Source: Madurella fahalii (Eukaryota; Ascomycota; Sordariomycetes; Sordariales). From it: 64,000 nucleotides of DNA. The stretch covers positions 1-64,000 of the forward strand of contig CM056874.1 of assembly GCA_029876055.1 (NCBI GenBank), in the 5' to 3' direction. Positions 34,768 through 46,726 of this stretch are shown here, one piece after another; the first letter of the stretch is position 1; the number at the start of each line of letters is the position of its first letter. The position numbers were made by a program, and so were the translations under genes. The notes beneath the pieces were generated by a model. The model made no database searches. It was not told the origin of the DNA and saw only the letters and a list, made by a program, of their open reading frames with translations.

Positions 34768-36219
34768 TTTCGGAGACAAGGATGAGTGTCTGGATATTGA
34801 TGTATGGAGTGAAGACTGTCCGACGATGTACCTAAGACTGGTGATAAATATTGGTTCAGATCGAAGCGCTCATCTCTTTTATACTCTGTTTCTCGAGAAA
34901 ATGCTCGTCATACACTGCCAATTGTATGCAATTACTGATTGGTAGCGATGTCACATACGGGAACCGGAGTCCCCTGTCAGTGCAATGCTACGCAGTCGCG
35001 AGCACGAACATTGACAGATTCGTATATGCGGCCCGCCCGCCAACCGGGACATTGATAGGGGTAATAAGGCCGAGGCGGGAGAATTTTGTTCGCGTTCCAG
35101 TTAGATATACGAGATCAAAGCGGAATCGGCGGCAACACCCAAACCAAGATATCGAGTTGTCACTGGCGGAGAAATAGTTAATATCTCTTATTCCCTACCA
35201 TACCTATCAAAAGTTCTTCTTAAAACGCCTCTTACTAATAAATTAAAATTTCTGACCAAGATGTTAATTAATATCCACGTCGGAAACTGTCGAGTATTGG
35301 TTTTTCCTATACCAGGTGATCACATTCAGAGATCTGCATACCAGGGTTGGTATGCAATGCCTCGTCGGGTAACATTGCACTGCTAGTAGATGTTTGTTAC
35401 GCCATCCCATTTCCAGCAGGAGAAAATTTGCCCCTGTGAACCCGTATTCCATTCTAAGTAGGGTAGGTCCCGTATTCTAGCTATGTTGTACTGGCGCTTA
35501 CTGAGATGATGTCATCTGTCCCGTCTGCTGCTTACACACTGATGTTGTCACAGGAAAGTCGGTCCAGATTCACAGCATGGTCAAAATTCATTTGTTAACA
35601 TACGTTTAGAGCTCATAGGCGACTGAGAAGTGAATCTCAATTCCAGGTGCAATTGTATGAAATGGTTCTTAATAACCTGCTACTGCTACACCTCGACAGG
35701 CGCCTAGCCTTAGGTACGACTAATCCCTAAGTTACCCCCTTATTAGTCCAGCTAGAGTAGATAATAATTCTATTTAGAGTTATAGCCTTGCTCTCCTCAT
35801 TGCCTAATAGTCTAATCAAGCCCTTTATACCGTTCTTCCGGATCTCACAGGTAGAAGACTAGTAGCTAGTCCAAGGCCCTAGCATAGAACTTATCGTAGA
35901 GCATCACACAGCCTATCGTAAAGAAGGTACCTACGATACCAGATAGTTGTATCCGTAGCCGGTTGGCTTACAACCTGGTAGATACCGAAGTGGGCAGGTG
36001 CCGCTGCTACTACGCTTATATCTCTACCGAGAACAAATTCTTCAAAATAAAACCCAGTGAAGCTATCTTCTTACTAGATAGCCGGAAGGCTAGTGTGATT
36101 TGCGTGCTAAAGCCGTACCTTTAAGATTCAGGAAGTAGCGAAGTAACGTAAAATGGGGTCGCAGCGAGAAACGAGGTGATGGAGCTGGAGTACCGCCAGT
36201 ACTGTACATCTTCCCCACA
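34768..36219. other. Intergenic region with eroded repeat sequence
   Basis: The promoter of the minus-strand secreted-protein gene should lie in the first few hundred bases. 35700-36140 is TA-rich and looks like a RIP-affected remnant (open plus-strand patches such as 'TENKFFKIKPSEAIFLL') but no family was recognised. Confidence 0.4.
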
Positions 36220-36991
36220 ATGGAGGTAGCTCCTTATGAAGGCCTCGAAGTCTTAAATGACTCTAGCCTCGAAGTTGTCAGCAGCGGGCAGCCTCGGAAG
36301 CTTCATCCCGTAGCCGGCAGTGGCGAAGCACTGTCATCTAGAAACCGGATATGCGGTCTCCCGAGGGCGATTTTCTGGCTCACTATCGCTATGGCGGTTC
36401 TAGCTATCACCATTGTAGGGTTGGGTGTTGGGCTGGGCAATGCGTTGAGCAAGGCGCAGTACGCCAATACCTTCAATAGCAGTACGTTTCAATGCGGTTA
36501 AGAAAGGCGAGCTTGGTAATGCTAATAGCTAGTGATTTGCCAGTGCCCACCAGCCTCGCAAACCCAGGGCTCGCTGCCTCCTCGTTACCACCGTCGTCTA
36601 CGCAAACATCATCCGCACCAACATCGACATCGACGGCCACTATCTCCTCAACATCGGTGTCGGGAGGCGTCCCACAGCCGTCCAACATCTGTCCAGGCGC
36701 TAATAACACCATTGTGACTCGGCCACTAGGTAACTTGCGGTACCTCAGTCGTGCGACTCGGATTTCGCCGATGATGGCAAGTTTACGCTCGCATCCTTCG
36801 TCACAGCAACGTGGGACGACTGCCTCAATCTATGCAATACAATGAACTATGTTCAGGACCGCCGCGACGTCGGATGCACTTGGAACGTGTTAGGCACAGG
36901 CTCACAGACGTCAGGGACGTGCTGGTGTCTCGGCGGTGTCGCGAAGAAACTCGTTACGAATATAGGAAACGTCGCGGCGGTGCCTCAATGA
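36220..36991 (+). pseudogene. Single-pass membrane glycoprotein-like gene with one frameshift
   Basis: Exon 1 (36220-36481) encodes a ~50-residue cytosolic N-terminus ('MEVAPYEGLEVLND'), then a membrane helix ('FWLTIAMAVLAITIVGLGVG') at about residues 49-72. An intron at 36482-36543 has a GTACGT donor, GCTAAT branch and CCAG acceptor. Exon 2 encodes a Ser/Thr/Pro-rich stalk, then a Cys-containing ectodomain ('CPGANNTIVT', 'CLNLCNTMNYVQ', 'GTCWCLGG'). After 'LRYLS' at about 36748 the ectodomain continues in another frame, so one base appears lost (or miscalled). The restored reading ends at TGA 36989-36991. Many filamentous fungi have such N-terminal anchored proteins with a short Cys-rich outer domain; function is unknown. 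Confidence 0.65.
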
Positions 36992-37011
36992 GAGCGAGTT
37001 CTGTTTGAGAG

Positions 37012-38471
37012 GATTGTTGTGTGGTGCGGAACAGTTACAAACTCACCTTGGAGCGATACAAGTGGCATTGGTATCATATAAGAACCAGTCTATATCTTTG
37101 ATAGATAAAGTGATCGCTTCAGTGTAAAATATATATAGTGAAATGGTACAGACACATACAACTACACCCACATACCTATCAGGACAAGGGGATAGCAAAG
37201 GTAGCTAAATACCAGATAGATAAAATAGACGAGATAGGCCAGACGATAGTACTATAGATTAGGTTCCTATAGCTTGAACGAGGTCAAAACAACATATATA
37301 GATAGAACTCCCTCTGGTGAGAGGGAGATCGATTTGTATATAAAGAAAGCATTAATTGAGCCTGCAACAGGTATAGAAAAGAGTACTAAATTGATTGTCC
37401 TGTCTAGGAGTAATAGGTGGGACGGCCCTGCTTATAAGTCTTGGCAACTATCAGCATTCTGATGAGAAAGACTTTGCTACCATTACTCTATATAAAACGG
37501 TGTGTTATGTGATCGATCTGGCAAGCCTTTGCACCATGCAATACAGGGCTGTGAGGCGAGAGTCAGCCGGAAATTAGAATATCCCAAAGAGCAATAACTA
37601 AGGATTCTCTAGAAAAGAACACGCTGGTTGAAGAGATTGTCTCCTCCGATGGCACGAGCATCACGGGGCTTTCGGACGTATGTGGGGTACCACGTTGTTA
37701 TACCGTTACAACGTTGGAAGCAATAATCTAACTCCTCATGAAGTTCATTAAAGACTTATTTACAAGCGACGAGTTAATCAATGTACTTAGTAGCAACGGA
37801 GTGAAGTAGTTATGTGCTAGTGCGCAGGTTATACCAGGTGCAGTTACTTGACAAGACTTAGGAACCTCTGAAACTCCTTGAGGTTACCAGCTGTTATCTT
37901 CTTACTCGTTATCCGACAATGCTAAAGAGCAAGCGCGTTAGCGGTAAGGGTTCCGTTATCAGAGTAACTTAGTTAAGGTTGCTTCCGTAATACACCTTGC
38001 CTTCATCTACACGCTATAACTGCAGCCGCTCCTATGTTGATTCTAAAGGAGCTTAGCTAGGTCAAAATCAATGGAATTCCACTCGTTTCCAATTTCAAAT
38101 CTAGGGCACCTTGCATATGTAATATTGCGGCTGAGAGGTACCAGCCAACCGTCTAAATTATCACTTGAGTTACTACCAAAGGGTCAGTCTAGATTCCTCT
38201 ATGTGCGCTAAGGCTATACTTGCTCTCTCTGATTCTACTTATCCTCCCAATACAAGTAATCGTGCTTCCCAAAGCTCTCAGTTAATCTCTATTATCTTCT
38301 TGCGTTCCTCCTCTACGTTAAACCTCAACACTTACAAAGAGTGAGTTTGCTTCAGCCCGGAAACATCCATTCTACGCCGTAACGATCAGAGTCTGGCTTA
38401 AACCCGGATCCCAAATATGAGGGAATAGGTTCTTCCTAATGCTCCGGGCGCTGAGAGGTACCTGCTAGACA
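37012..38471. other. Intergenic, contains repeat copy B; otherwise no gene
   Basis: Apart from the ~280-bp repeat at 37161-37442, the stretch is TA-rich with no supported ORF. It ends at the first recognisable KS residues of the PKS relic. Confidence 0.45.
37161..37442 (+). repeat. Palindromic repeat, copy B (RIP-degraded, truncated)
   Basis: Same order as copies C and D: 'CTACACCCACATACC', 'GAGGTCAAAACAACATATATA', the palindrome now read as CTCCCTCTGGTGAGAGGGAG, and 'TTGATTGTCCTGTCTA'. C-to-T and G-to-A changes are frequent. The segment after 'CGGCCCTGCTTAT' is lost. Confidence 0.8.
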
Positions 38472-41471
38472 ATGGAAGCGATACAAACTTTGAACCGATC
38501 GCTATTCTCGGGATGGCTGTGTCCCCCCCCCCCCCCGGGTGGGGTTCAAAACGGCAGGAACTTCTGGGAGGTGTTGACCAACAAAAAGCACGGTCTCTAT
38601 ACTGTACCTGAGACCGGTACAACGTTGACAGCTTCGATACAGAACATCCCCACCCAAGGGGCTCTTTGGTAACCCCTAGGTTACTTTCTCGAGGATGTTG
38701 GAAGCAAACAGCTTGACACATCATCCGTTTCCTTTCCTAAGAAGGAATTGGAACGACTCGACCCCCAACAGAGATAACTGCTCGAGGTCGCCTGGGAATG
38801 TATAGAAAATGCTGGCGCCACCATTTGGCGCGATACGATATTGGTTGCTCCGTCGGCATCCTTGGGCAGGACTGGCGAGACCTAAATTCCAAGAAGACAC
38901 ACCAGTCCGGATCTACCGTGTCACAGGCTATGAGGACGCTTTCTTTGCCAATCGGTTATCTTTGAGTGCAATTTATATGTTCCCGGGTAATACAATGCCC
39001 ATGTCGCATGCCGCAAAGGCTCCATGTGGACAGACACATCTCCAGTCTAACTGTGAAGACTCGTTGCTTTTCGTCAAATACGCATTGCATCTCGTCTGCG
39101 ATGCCATCCGCTTAGGACACTGCTCCTCTGCCCTCGTCGCCGGAAGCAGCTTCATCTTCTCCCCTGCATGCTGCTGACGTTCTCGGATCAGGGCATCATA
39201 TCGCCGACTGTCACCTGCAAAACTTTTAACGCTTGTGCAGATGGATATGATCGCGGCGAGGCATTCAACATGCTCTAACATCAAGAAGCTGAGCGATGTT
39301 ATCGATATCGGATATCCGATTCGTGCCGTCGTTCGTGCAACTGCTTCCAACTGTGATGGCAGAAGCGCTGGGACCTCGGCAAGAATCATGGCCCCTAGCC
39401 CGATTGCTCAGGAAGCCCTTATTCGTCGTGCATACTCAGTCGCCGGTCTCAAGGATTTCTCTCGGACAGCATATGTAGAGTGCTACGATACAGGCACGCA
39501 AGTCGGCAACCCATTGGAAGCGACCGCGGTTGCAAACATCTTTGGCGAGAAAGGGGTGTTGATCACATCAGTGACGAAAAGACGCACTTAAGCTGCATCT
39601 AAGCCGTTGCACTAGGTCAAGCCGAACGTCGGGCATCCGGAAGGCGCAGCCGAAATTACAAGCGTAGCTAACGCCGTCCTCTCGCTCGAGAACCGGACAA
39701 TCCCGCCCAACATTTTCTTCAACTGACCCAACCCTAAGAGTGCGTTGTCTTCCGGGATGTTGCTATTACGTGCGCTAACATCCAAATCCAGTCCCATTCC
39801 AAGAAGCGTCCCTGCGTGTTCCTGTAGAGCTAGCTGTGGCCAAAGGACCACAAGGCCAGTGTTAGCGTAAACTTCCACAGGCTGGCAAACTTAGCATAGA
39901 TGTCTTCGAACTCAAACGTAGCTTCGTTGGCCTGGACCTTGGCCGCATATTTTGCCATCGGTCTGCTGGAGCTGTTTCGTAAGTGCTTGTTCGTGCTTTA
40001 CTTTTGACGTTAACTCTGAATTGCTCGTCGGCTTATAAGTTGGCAAAGCGCCGTAGAAAGATGCATGGAACTAATTCGGTCGGGTGTCACGAAGCCGCTA
40101 CCCCTGGAAAAGATATTTGCAGTATCAGATGTACAAGACGCTCTCCGGGTCCTGCAGGCAGGCCAGCACATTGGCCAGATGATTGTCAACATGCACGACG
40201 GTCCGCAGATCCTTGCATCTATTAAGGCAGCTCCCAATCCTGGGCTGAGCTTCGACCGTGCCTATCTGGTGATCGGAGGTCTAGGCGGTCTAGGAAAGGT
40301 AGTCGTGGCTGGGATGGTGGAGAAAGGGCACGCCATATCGTTTTCCTGGCCCGATCCGGAGATTCCCATCAGGATAAGTGAAACTTCATACCAGAGCTAC
40401 AAAGCCAAGGATTCTCGACACAAGTTTTCGCCAGTAGCGTCAGCTGCAAAGCCGATATGGAGGCAGCAGTTCAGGGAGCCTCAGCGCCGATAGCCGGCAC
40501 ACTTAACATGTCCATGGCGTTGAAGGTTCGTTGTATCCCGTCCTACTCCTCCGGATAAATACTGAACCCCATCCAGGATATTTCGGCGACCGAAATGACT
40601 TTTGACGATTGGACAACCGTCACGCAACTGAAAGTGCAGAGCACGTAGAACTTACACGAAGTTGTGACTTCGGACCTAGACTTCTTCATCCCGTTCGGAA
40701 CTTGCAGTGGAATTGCTGGGCAGTGAGGTCAAGTCAATTACGGTGCGGCAACACCTACCTAGATGCTTTTGTTCAGTACCAACACGCAAATGGACTTCCG
40801 GCATGGGTAATTGACCTGGGCGCTGTGGGAGATGCAGGCTATGTCTCGCAAAATCAAAAGGTATTGGCCTACACGCAGAGCAGCAGCACTTACTTGTTGC
40901 GAGAACAAGGCGTTCTCGACGCTTTCGTACTGGCTATCCCAAGGTTCAAGCCGTTAAAGAAGCAGTCGCCTACCGCGGGTTACATCGATACAAGCCCAGT
41001 CATACTCGGTCTCCTGACAACAAAGCTCGTCAGAGACGAAAAAGTTCGGGTATTATGGAAGAGAGATCCCAGGATGAGCTTCTATCACAACTTCCATAGT
41101 ACAACCGACACTTCTGCCCACTCCTCTACGCATCAGGATGAGGTGAGGGAATGCTTGCGCAGGCAGCATCCTCACCCGAGATCATAACAACGGAGAGCAC
41201 TAGGCAAGTGATTGCATCGGCTTCTGGATCGGCCTTATTCAGCTTTGTCAGCTTTTTGCTGAAATCCCCCGAAGACATGCACCTCGACAGGTCATTTGAC
41301 AGCATCGGCGTTGACTCGCTGATGGCCATGGAGTTGCGTAACTGGGTCCGGCAAAAGCTCACAGTTGAAGTCACGACTTTGAACATCATCCACAGTGCCT
41401 TCCTGCTTGCGCGCGCAGAGCTTATTTCGCAAGCACGGTTGACACGATATCAGGTTACTACGCTGGCCTAG
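38472..41471 (+). pseudogene. Collapsed highly reducing polyketide synthase relic (KS, ER end, KR, ACP)
   Basis: KS-like segments from 38472 to about 39730: 'FEPIAILGMAV', 'FPKKELERLDPQQR', a region near 39053 where the active-site Cys would lie, 'NACADGYDRGEAF', and 'AVLSLENRTIPPNI' near 39675. After only ~170 bp come ER C-terminal pieces ('FELKRSFVGLDLGRIF' near 39905, 'LPLEKIFAVSDVQDALR' near 40095). A KR nucleotide-binding motif 'VIGGLGGLGKVVV' follows near 40270. The gene ends with an acyl carrier protein, 'SIGVDSLMAMELRNW' near 41300, whose Ser would carry phosphopantetheine. AT, DH and MT are absent. Many frameshifts and stops, plus a run of 14 C at 38523-38536, break the frame. It is a dead HR-PKS with a large internal deletion. 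Confidence 0.85.
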
Positions 41472-42404
41472 AATTTTCTTTTAAAATTAGCTCGCCACGC
41501 TATCGGCGTACTGCACAAAACGAGTAGTTTGTTGTAGGAGTCGCTGAATTTTCTATATTATAGAATGTAGATATGTTAAATCGGTTTCCGCAATGAGCTA
41601 TGTTCTACTCTACAAGTTATCTGGCACTTGCCTCACAGCGATGTCAGCGGGTCAATTTCCGAGTGTATCCTGGCAAAAACGAGATCCCTGTCTTCCACCC
41701 TACACTCCTCGGTTTAGCATGCTTTCCTAACTCTAAAACGGAGGCCCATAACTTAAACTCGGTTACCCTCAGCCATTACTCGTGCTGATATAAACCAGAC
41801 ACTCCCTCGTACGAACAACGACTAACTATAGGGCTGTCTTGCCGACTTGTGCATGTGCTGCCTTTCGTTGGGCTTTGGAAAAAGGAGGAGGGGGAGGGGT
41901 AATAAAACGGGATGGGAAAAAAATAAAAATCATTTGGGAGAGGATCCTTTTTCCACCCGCACTGAAGTAAGAACGGCGCTTCTATGTCCTATATCTGTAC
42001 TGAAATCCAGAGAAGCCAAATAACTATTTAGTTCGGCATGATTTCCTACAGGTATCATTTCAGACCAGGGGTCGAGAGCCCGGAGTACCGAACAAAACCC
42101 TGATTATTAACCTCCCGGACAAGGCCCGAATCCACCAATTACACCTGCATACGTGCCGGCAATTCTGCCCAGGGTTACCGCCTAATGTTGGCGTCTTGTT
42201 TCAGTTGCGACACGCAATCAGGTCCCCTTGATCATCACCTAGGAAAAATTCTTCCGCCAGCTAAACCCAATCAATTCCATCTCTGATACGGGACACTTGG
42301 CGAAAACCTCCTCCTGCAAGCGCGAGCTTCAAACGCACCAGCGTATAATCGTTCAGTGGCACGGAATACGGCCGGTCGGCTTCCTTGCTCCGCGTACCCC
42401 AACG
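41472..42404. other. Intergenic, no gene seen
   Basis: No supported ORF. It should include the promoter of the NIPA-like gene. A polypurine stretch lies near 41880-41930. Confidence 0.5.
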
Positions 42405-43498
42405 ATGTCAGACACACGGTATATAGTGGTCCTCCTGGCTCTCTGCTCTTCTATGGCCATAGGCTCTAGCTATGTCACTATCAAGGTTGGACTAAAGGAT
42501 GCGAGTGAGCGCCACGGATTCAAGGGGGATGGCCATGAATACTTCCGGAACCCGACATGGTAGACGGGCATGGTCATGCACGGAGCGGGTGAGCTCTTCA
42601 ACTTCGCCGCCTACACGTTTGCCCCAGCCGTGTTGGTCACACCCCTCGGAGCGCTAAGCGTGCTCACCGGCACCGTGCTCAGCGCGTATTTTCTGAAAGA
42701 GCGGCTCAATGTCGCAGGCAAGCTTGGCTGTGCTCTGTGCCTAGTTGGCTCCGTTCTGATTGTTGCCAACGCCCCGCCGGACAAGGAAGTCGGATCGATC
42801 GACGAGATTCTCGAATTCGCTGTTCAACCGGGTGCGTGCTAGCCCTATCGGGCTTGATGTAAAGATTACTGACTAGCTCTAAAGGCTTCCTGCTCTTCTG
42901 CATCGTAACCGCAGTCCATTGCTTGGCCATGATCTATTTAGTCTGTCCTCGCTACGGCAACTCGAATCCTTTTTATTACTTGCCGATCTGCGCCGGAACC
43001 GGGGCCATGTCCGTCATGACACTAAAGGCCTTCGGCATTGCCATCAAGTTGACCATTGCCGGCACCAACCAATATCTCCACTTGTCAACCTACCTGTTTG
43101 GCATTGTGGTCGTTAGTTGCATCATCGTGCAGATGAATTTCTTTAACAAGGCACTCAGCGTCTTTCCGCAGTCCATGTAAGCAACAAATCCCATGGTCTA
43201 TGTTGTCACTAATGTCTTTGCTAGTGTTAGTCCTATCTACTACGTCACCTTCACGACCGCCGTCCTTACCGCTTCATTTATCCTCTTTCAAGGATTTAAC
43301 GTAACCGACAACGTCAAGTCGGTGTCGCTCCTTGGCGGCTTCCTTACCATGTTTACGGGCGTGTATCTACTTAATTTCAATGGAAGCAATATAGAACCCC
43401 TCGACTTGCCCTTGGAATACGAATTGATGGGTGGAATTAGGTCTTCTCGTGCGAGGGTAAGGTTACAAGATTCACCACGGTCGAGCAGAGATACCTAG
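42405..43498 (+). pseudogene. NIPA/DUF803-type magnesium transporter gene with one premature stop
   Basis: Three exons, 42405-42831, 42885-43176 and 43225-43498, would give 330 residues. Introns are 42832-42884 (GTGCGT..CTGAC..AAAG) and 43177-43224 (GTAAGC..CTAAT..CTAG). The protein has about nine membrane helices and hallmark stretches 'TPLGALSVLTGTVLSAYFLK', 'ERLNVAGKLGCALCLVGSVL', 'APPDKEVGSIDEILE' and 'NPFYYLPICAG'. NIPA-like proteins are membrane permeases thought to move Mg2+. The only visible lesion is TAG at 42561-42563 after 'FRNPTW', where the family usually has a second Trp. TGG to TAG is a RIP-type change. If real it truncates the product to 52 residues. Confidence 0.8.
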
Positions 43499-44147
43499 TC
43501 CACGGGTGGCATTAGACGGTCGCACTCGCGTACCGCAGAGAGCCCTGGATATATGCTACGAGGATATAACTCTGGTGGACAACGGTCGAGAGAGTAGGAG
43601 AGCGGAGGCTAGGCATTACGGAACTTCAAAAGCTTCTAAACTAATCAGCTGTAAATGTTGTTCTAGTCTAGAATATATGAATACCCTGCTGAGTGTTTCC
43701 CTCAGGCTCCAACTACTCTTCCTTTCTACCTCAAAGCTTATCTCAGCAACTAGTCCAGAAAACCAAAAAGAAATCTATACACGAATCACTTAGGCGTGGA
43801 CGTCCTAGCAATATCATATGTCCTTAACAAATACAAGATAGGAATAATGGAGGCGCAGGCCTCTGAGGGAGAAAGGGGCTGAAGTACAGACCCTGGAGTA
43901 GGTGTAGTTAACCGCCCGATGTATCTGACCTCTGTGGGCAGACACGGCAAGGTACGATATTACTTGGATCTGGAAGCCTGGAGACCTCTCTACCCTTCCA
44001 CGACCATTCAACACGGACGTCATGCAAGTTTGCTTCCCTTTTCGACATAGCCGTTTTTGTTCGCTGTTGTTTTCTTATAGCTTAGTGCCTATCTTTCTCT
44101 TCGTGGAATTTTAATCGTATGCCACCAATATAGCCCCGATTACAAGC
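43499..44147. other. Intergenic, no gene seen
   Basis: Short spurious ORFs only, with no recognisable repeat end. Confidence 0.5.
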
Positions 44148-44357
44148 TTGCGCTGCGTCTCCGAAATGAGCAAGCTATTAGCCGACGATGATATGTTAAA
44201 CGATTCTGATTACCCGACTGACTTCCGGCTTTATATGATATTCATCACATTGGCGCTTTCGGTTCTCGTTGTTAGACTTGTAAGCACCAGCTCTTCTTCT
44301 TACGACCAGGCCAAGCGGAGCCAATATGGCGATGTCGGCTGGCATGGATCTGCATAG
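44148..44357 (+). pseudogene. N-terminal relic of an MFS transporter
   Basis: A 69-codon open stretch contains 'DSDYPTDFRLYMIFITLALS' and 'QYGDVGWHGSA' before a double stop. These match the start of DHA-type MFS pumps: acidic N-terminus, first membrane helix, then a D-V-G-W-x-G-S-A loop before helix 2. The usual conserved Asp after helix 1 and its loop are degraded, and nothing downstream continues the family. It is therefore a relic. Such pumps are common in secondary-metabolite clusters. Confidence 0.6.
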
Positions 44358-45563
44358 TGAGCATCTCTGTGCGGTTCCAACATGACCGCGTTGACCAACA
44401 CTAAGCTAGCCTGTTAACCGCCTGCACCTGCCAGCTGGTATATAGCAATATGTACTGCGTTTGGTGATGGCAACTATCTTCTCAAAAAAAATCTGTGGAA
44501 GACTACTAACTGGGGCCGATGACAGAAGTTGAGTATCCATAGCGGTGCGACAAGCCCGGGATTTGGGACTCAGACGGAAGGCCTGGGACCGCCAAGGCCA
44601 TCGGAACTCACAGAGCCAGGTGACTTACAAGCCCAGACCTAGGGTGGAGTACAGAGAGTATATTAGACTAGTGAAGTGAGGAGTGTCCAAGGAGCCCGTA
44701 AAGTGGGTGCAAGGAGCTGAATCCACCGCGATTTTCAGCCCCCTAGTATTCTGGAAAAGCTAATTCAATGGGTATTAGTTATATACAGCGATCCGTGAAT
44801 CTTGACCGGAATATCCTTGATTTGGGCTAACAGCTTTCATTGCTTATCGAGCAAGCCAAAATTAACTAAAAAATTTCTCTTGGTTTTTAGAGTACAAATA
44901 CGCTTTCTGTTACGTCAAATAGGAATACTCGTTAGGTGCGCTTGCTAGTTTGAAGTTGCAAACCAATTGAGAACACGCTACGAACATTAATCCCTGAATC
45001 TCACGAACGCCGGCGCGCTTTCAGTAAAACCTCTATAACGGTTAGTATTAACGCGGTGGTATGTACGAAGAAAAAACCAAGAGGAATAGCCCATTGTCAC
45101 ACTTGAATCCAGTTAATTATCCCCGAGAAGAACGCTGTATGGTTCCCTCTCCGCTTAGCCACAGCGATGAGTGCTCTTGTAATGAATTCCAGATTTGCCG
45201 TCACATCGCACATCGGAGATGATCTTAAGCACGCTAACCCGATTCGTCAGCGGCAGCACCCTGCCGTAGGGATGTAACCTTCCCTATACTTATCCCTTAA
45301 TAGGTCCGGCCGGCTAAATGCTGACTTGATGGCCTCGGTAGCAAGGGCTTCAACATCCTCTATCCTCGCCAAACAGCCTCCAGCCGCGACCCAGGCACTT
45401 GTTTCGCAATCCAGGCAAACCGACCCATTCAGTGGAACAACGACGACCCCTTAGCCACCGCAAGGAGGAGGCCTTTTTGTAACAACAGCCCAAGCATCTC
45501 TAACAGAACGACTGAAAACCTGAAAAGCGAACCCAGCGCGGAGGTCGCTCATTTAGACGGTCC
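44358..45563. other. Intergenic, no gene seen
   Basis: No supported ORF. The last part presumably holds the promoter of the UstYa-like gene. Confidence 0.5.
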
Positions 45564-46435
45564 ATGGCTCCGATGAACCCTGAAGCCGACGAGGAACAAG
45601 CATTCCTACCTGAATCGGGATACAACAAAGATATTGCGGCCGGCTCTGCATTAGAAAATCGGGGGCATGGCGGCCGGGCGAGGGAGGTGACATGGTATCT
45701 AAGATTGCTCTTAGAGATCATCATGGCAGCCACAATAGTGTATCTGCTCGTCTTTAAACCCTTCGCCGCCGAACGCGAGACCATACGGCGGACGCCGGTA
45801 CCTCGGTGTAGGTAAACTAATTGTTTTGCTTCGCCGGTGCCACAACTGACTATCCCTCTATCAAGTTCCACGTAAGATTTACACGTTTCGAAACGACCCT
45901 AGATACATCCGCGGCGACATGTTATTCAACGAGTCGCTGACTCTCCACACACTCCATAACTGGATCGAATTGAGCTCAGGTACGCAACGCGCCGTCCTGT
46001 CTGATGAAGAATGGAGGCTAATGAGGCGTCTCATTAGACAGCCGAGGCTATGTCGTAGTTGACGACCCCAGCGGTTATGACCTGCCGGAGCCGTACACCG
46101 TGGCACTTGACCGACAGCACGACGGGCCGGGATACATGATGACTGTCTTCCACCAGCTCCACTGCCTTTCTTATTTGGTCGAACATTACCAGCAGGGATA
46201 TGCCGGTATCAAGTTAACGGAGGAAGTTGCTCACCATACGGCGCACTGCTTCAACTATCTCCGTCAGGGCATCATGTGCTCGGCCGATACAACGTTGGAG
46301 GGGAAGACCGAAGCAGGGCCAGGCGAGGGCTCGGAGCATGAGTGCACGGATTATGACACGCTGCTGGAGTGGGCCAACGAGCACTCTGCGATGAAATGGC
46401 GGAATGCTCTGCTTCCGGGCGAATCTATCCTTTGA
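45564..46435 (+). CDS. UstYa-family (DUF3328) oxidase-like protein, three exons
   Basis: Exons 45564-45807, 45866-45979 and 46038-46435 give 251 residues. Introns have GTAGGT/CTGAC/CAAG and GTACGC/CTAAT/TTAG signals, and their phases keep the frame. Residues 1-44 are cytosolic and 45-64 form one membrane helix ('LLLEIIMAATIVYLLVF'). The outer domain then has 'YTFRNDPRYIRGDMLFNESL', 'LHNWIEL', and the two family-defining HxxHC motifs HQLHC (158-162) and HTAHC (186-190), the latter followed by 'FNYLRQGIMCSADTTLEG'. UstYa-type proteins carry out oxidations such as cyclisation or hydroxylation of fungal RiPPs and other metabolites. It lies between the PKS relic and the acyltransferase/PKS genes, so tailoring is plausible but unproven. 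No precursor peptide with repeated cores was found in the window. Confidence 0.88.
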
Positions 46436-46726
46436 TGTCGTACAAGTATTCGCTTTTTCAGAAACCGAATTATCATATCCCAATCCACGGATGGCGTATT
46501 GCATATTATCACGCCATATTTATGTACTGTACCTAGCCTATTCCGCTGTACTTGCTAGTACCAAGAATAAACGGACTTCCAAACAGGTAGACCACGGCCC
46601 ACATATCGTTGTGTATCATAATGGGTGTGCTCTGGTTTCGTCCTGAAAAAGCTTTTAAAATCTAACTACTGCCTATCAGGTTTTAAGCGGAGGGGGACCG
46701 GGAAGAAGGGCTACAGGTTACTTATT

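Noticed and set aside
44358..44420. Continuation of the MFS transporter downstream of the stop
   Set aside because: No helix-2 or later motif is found in any frame, so the relic ends at about 44357.
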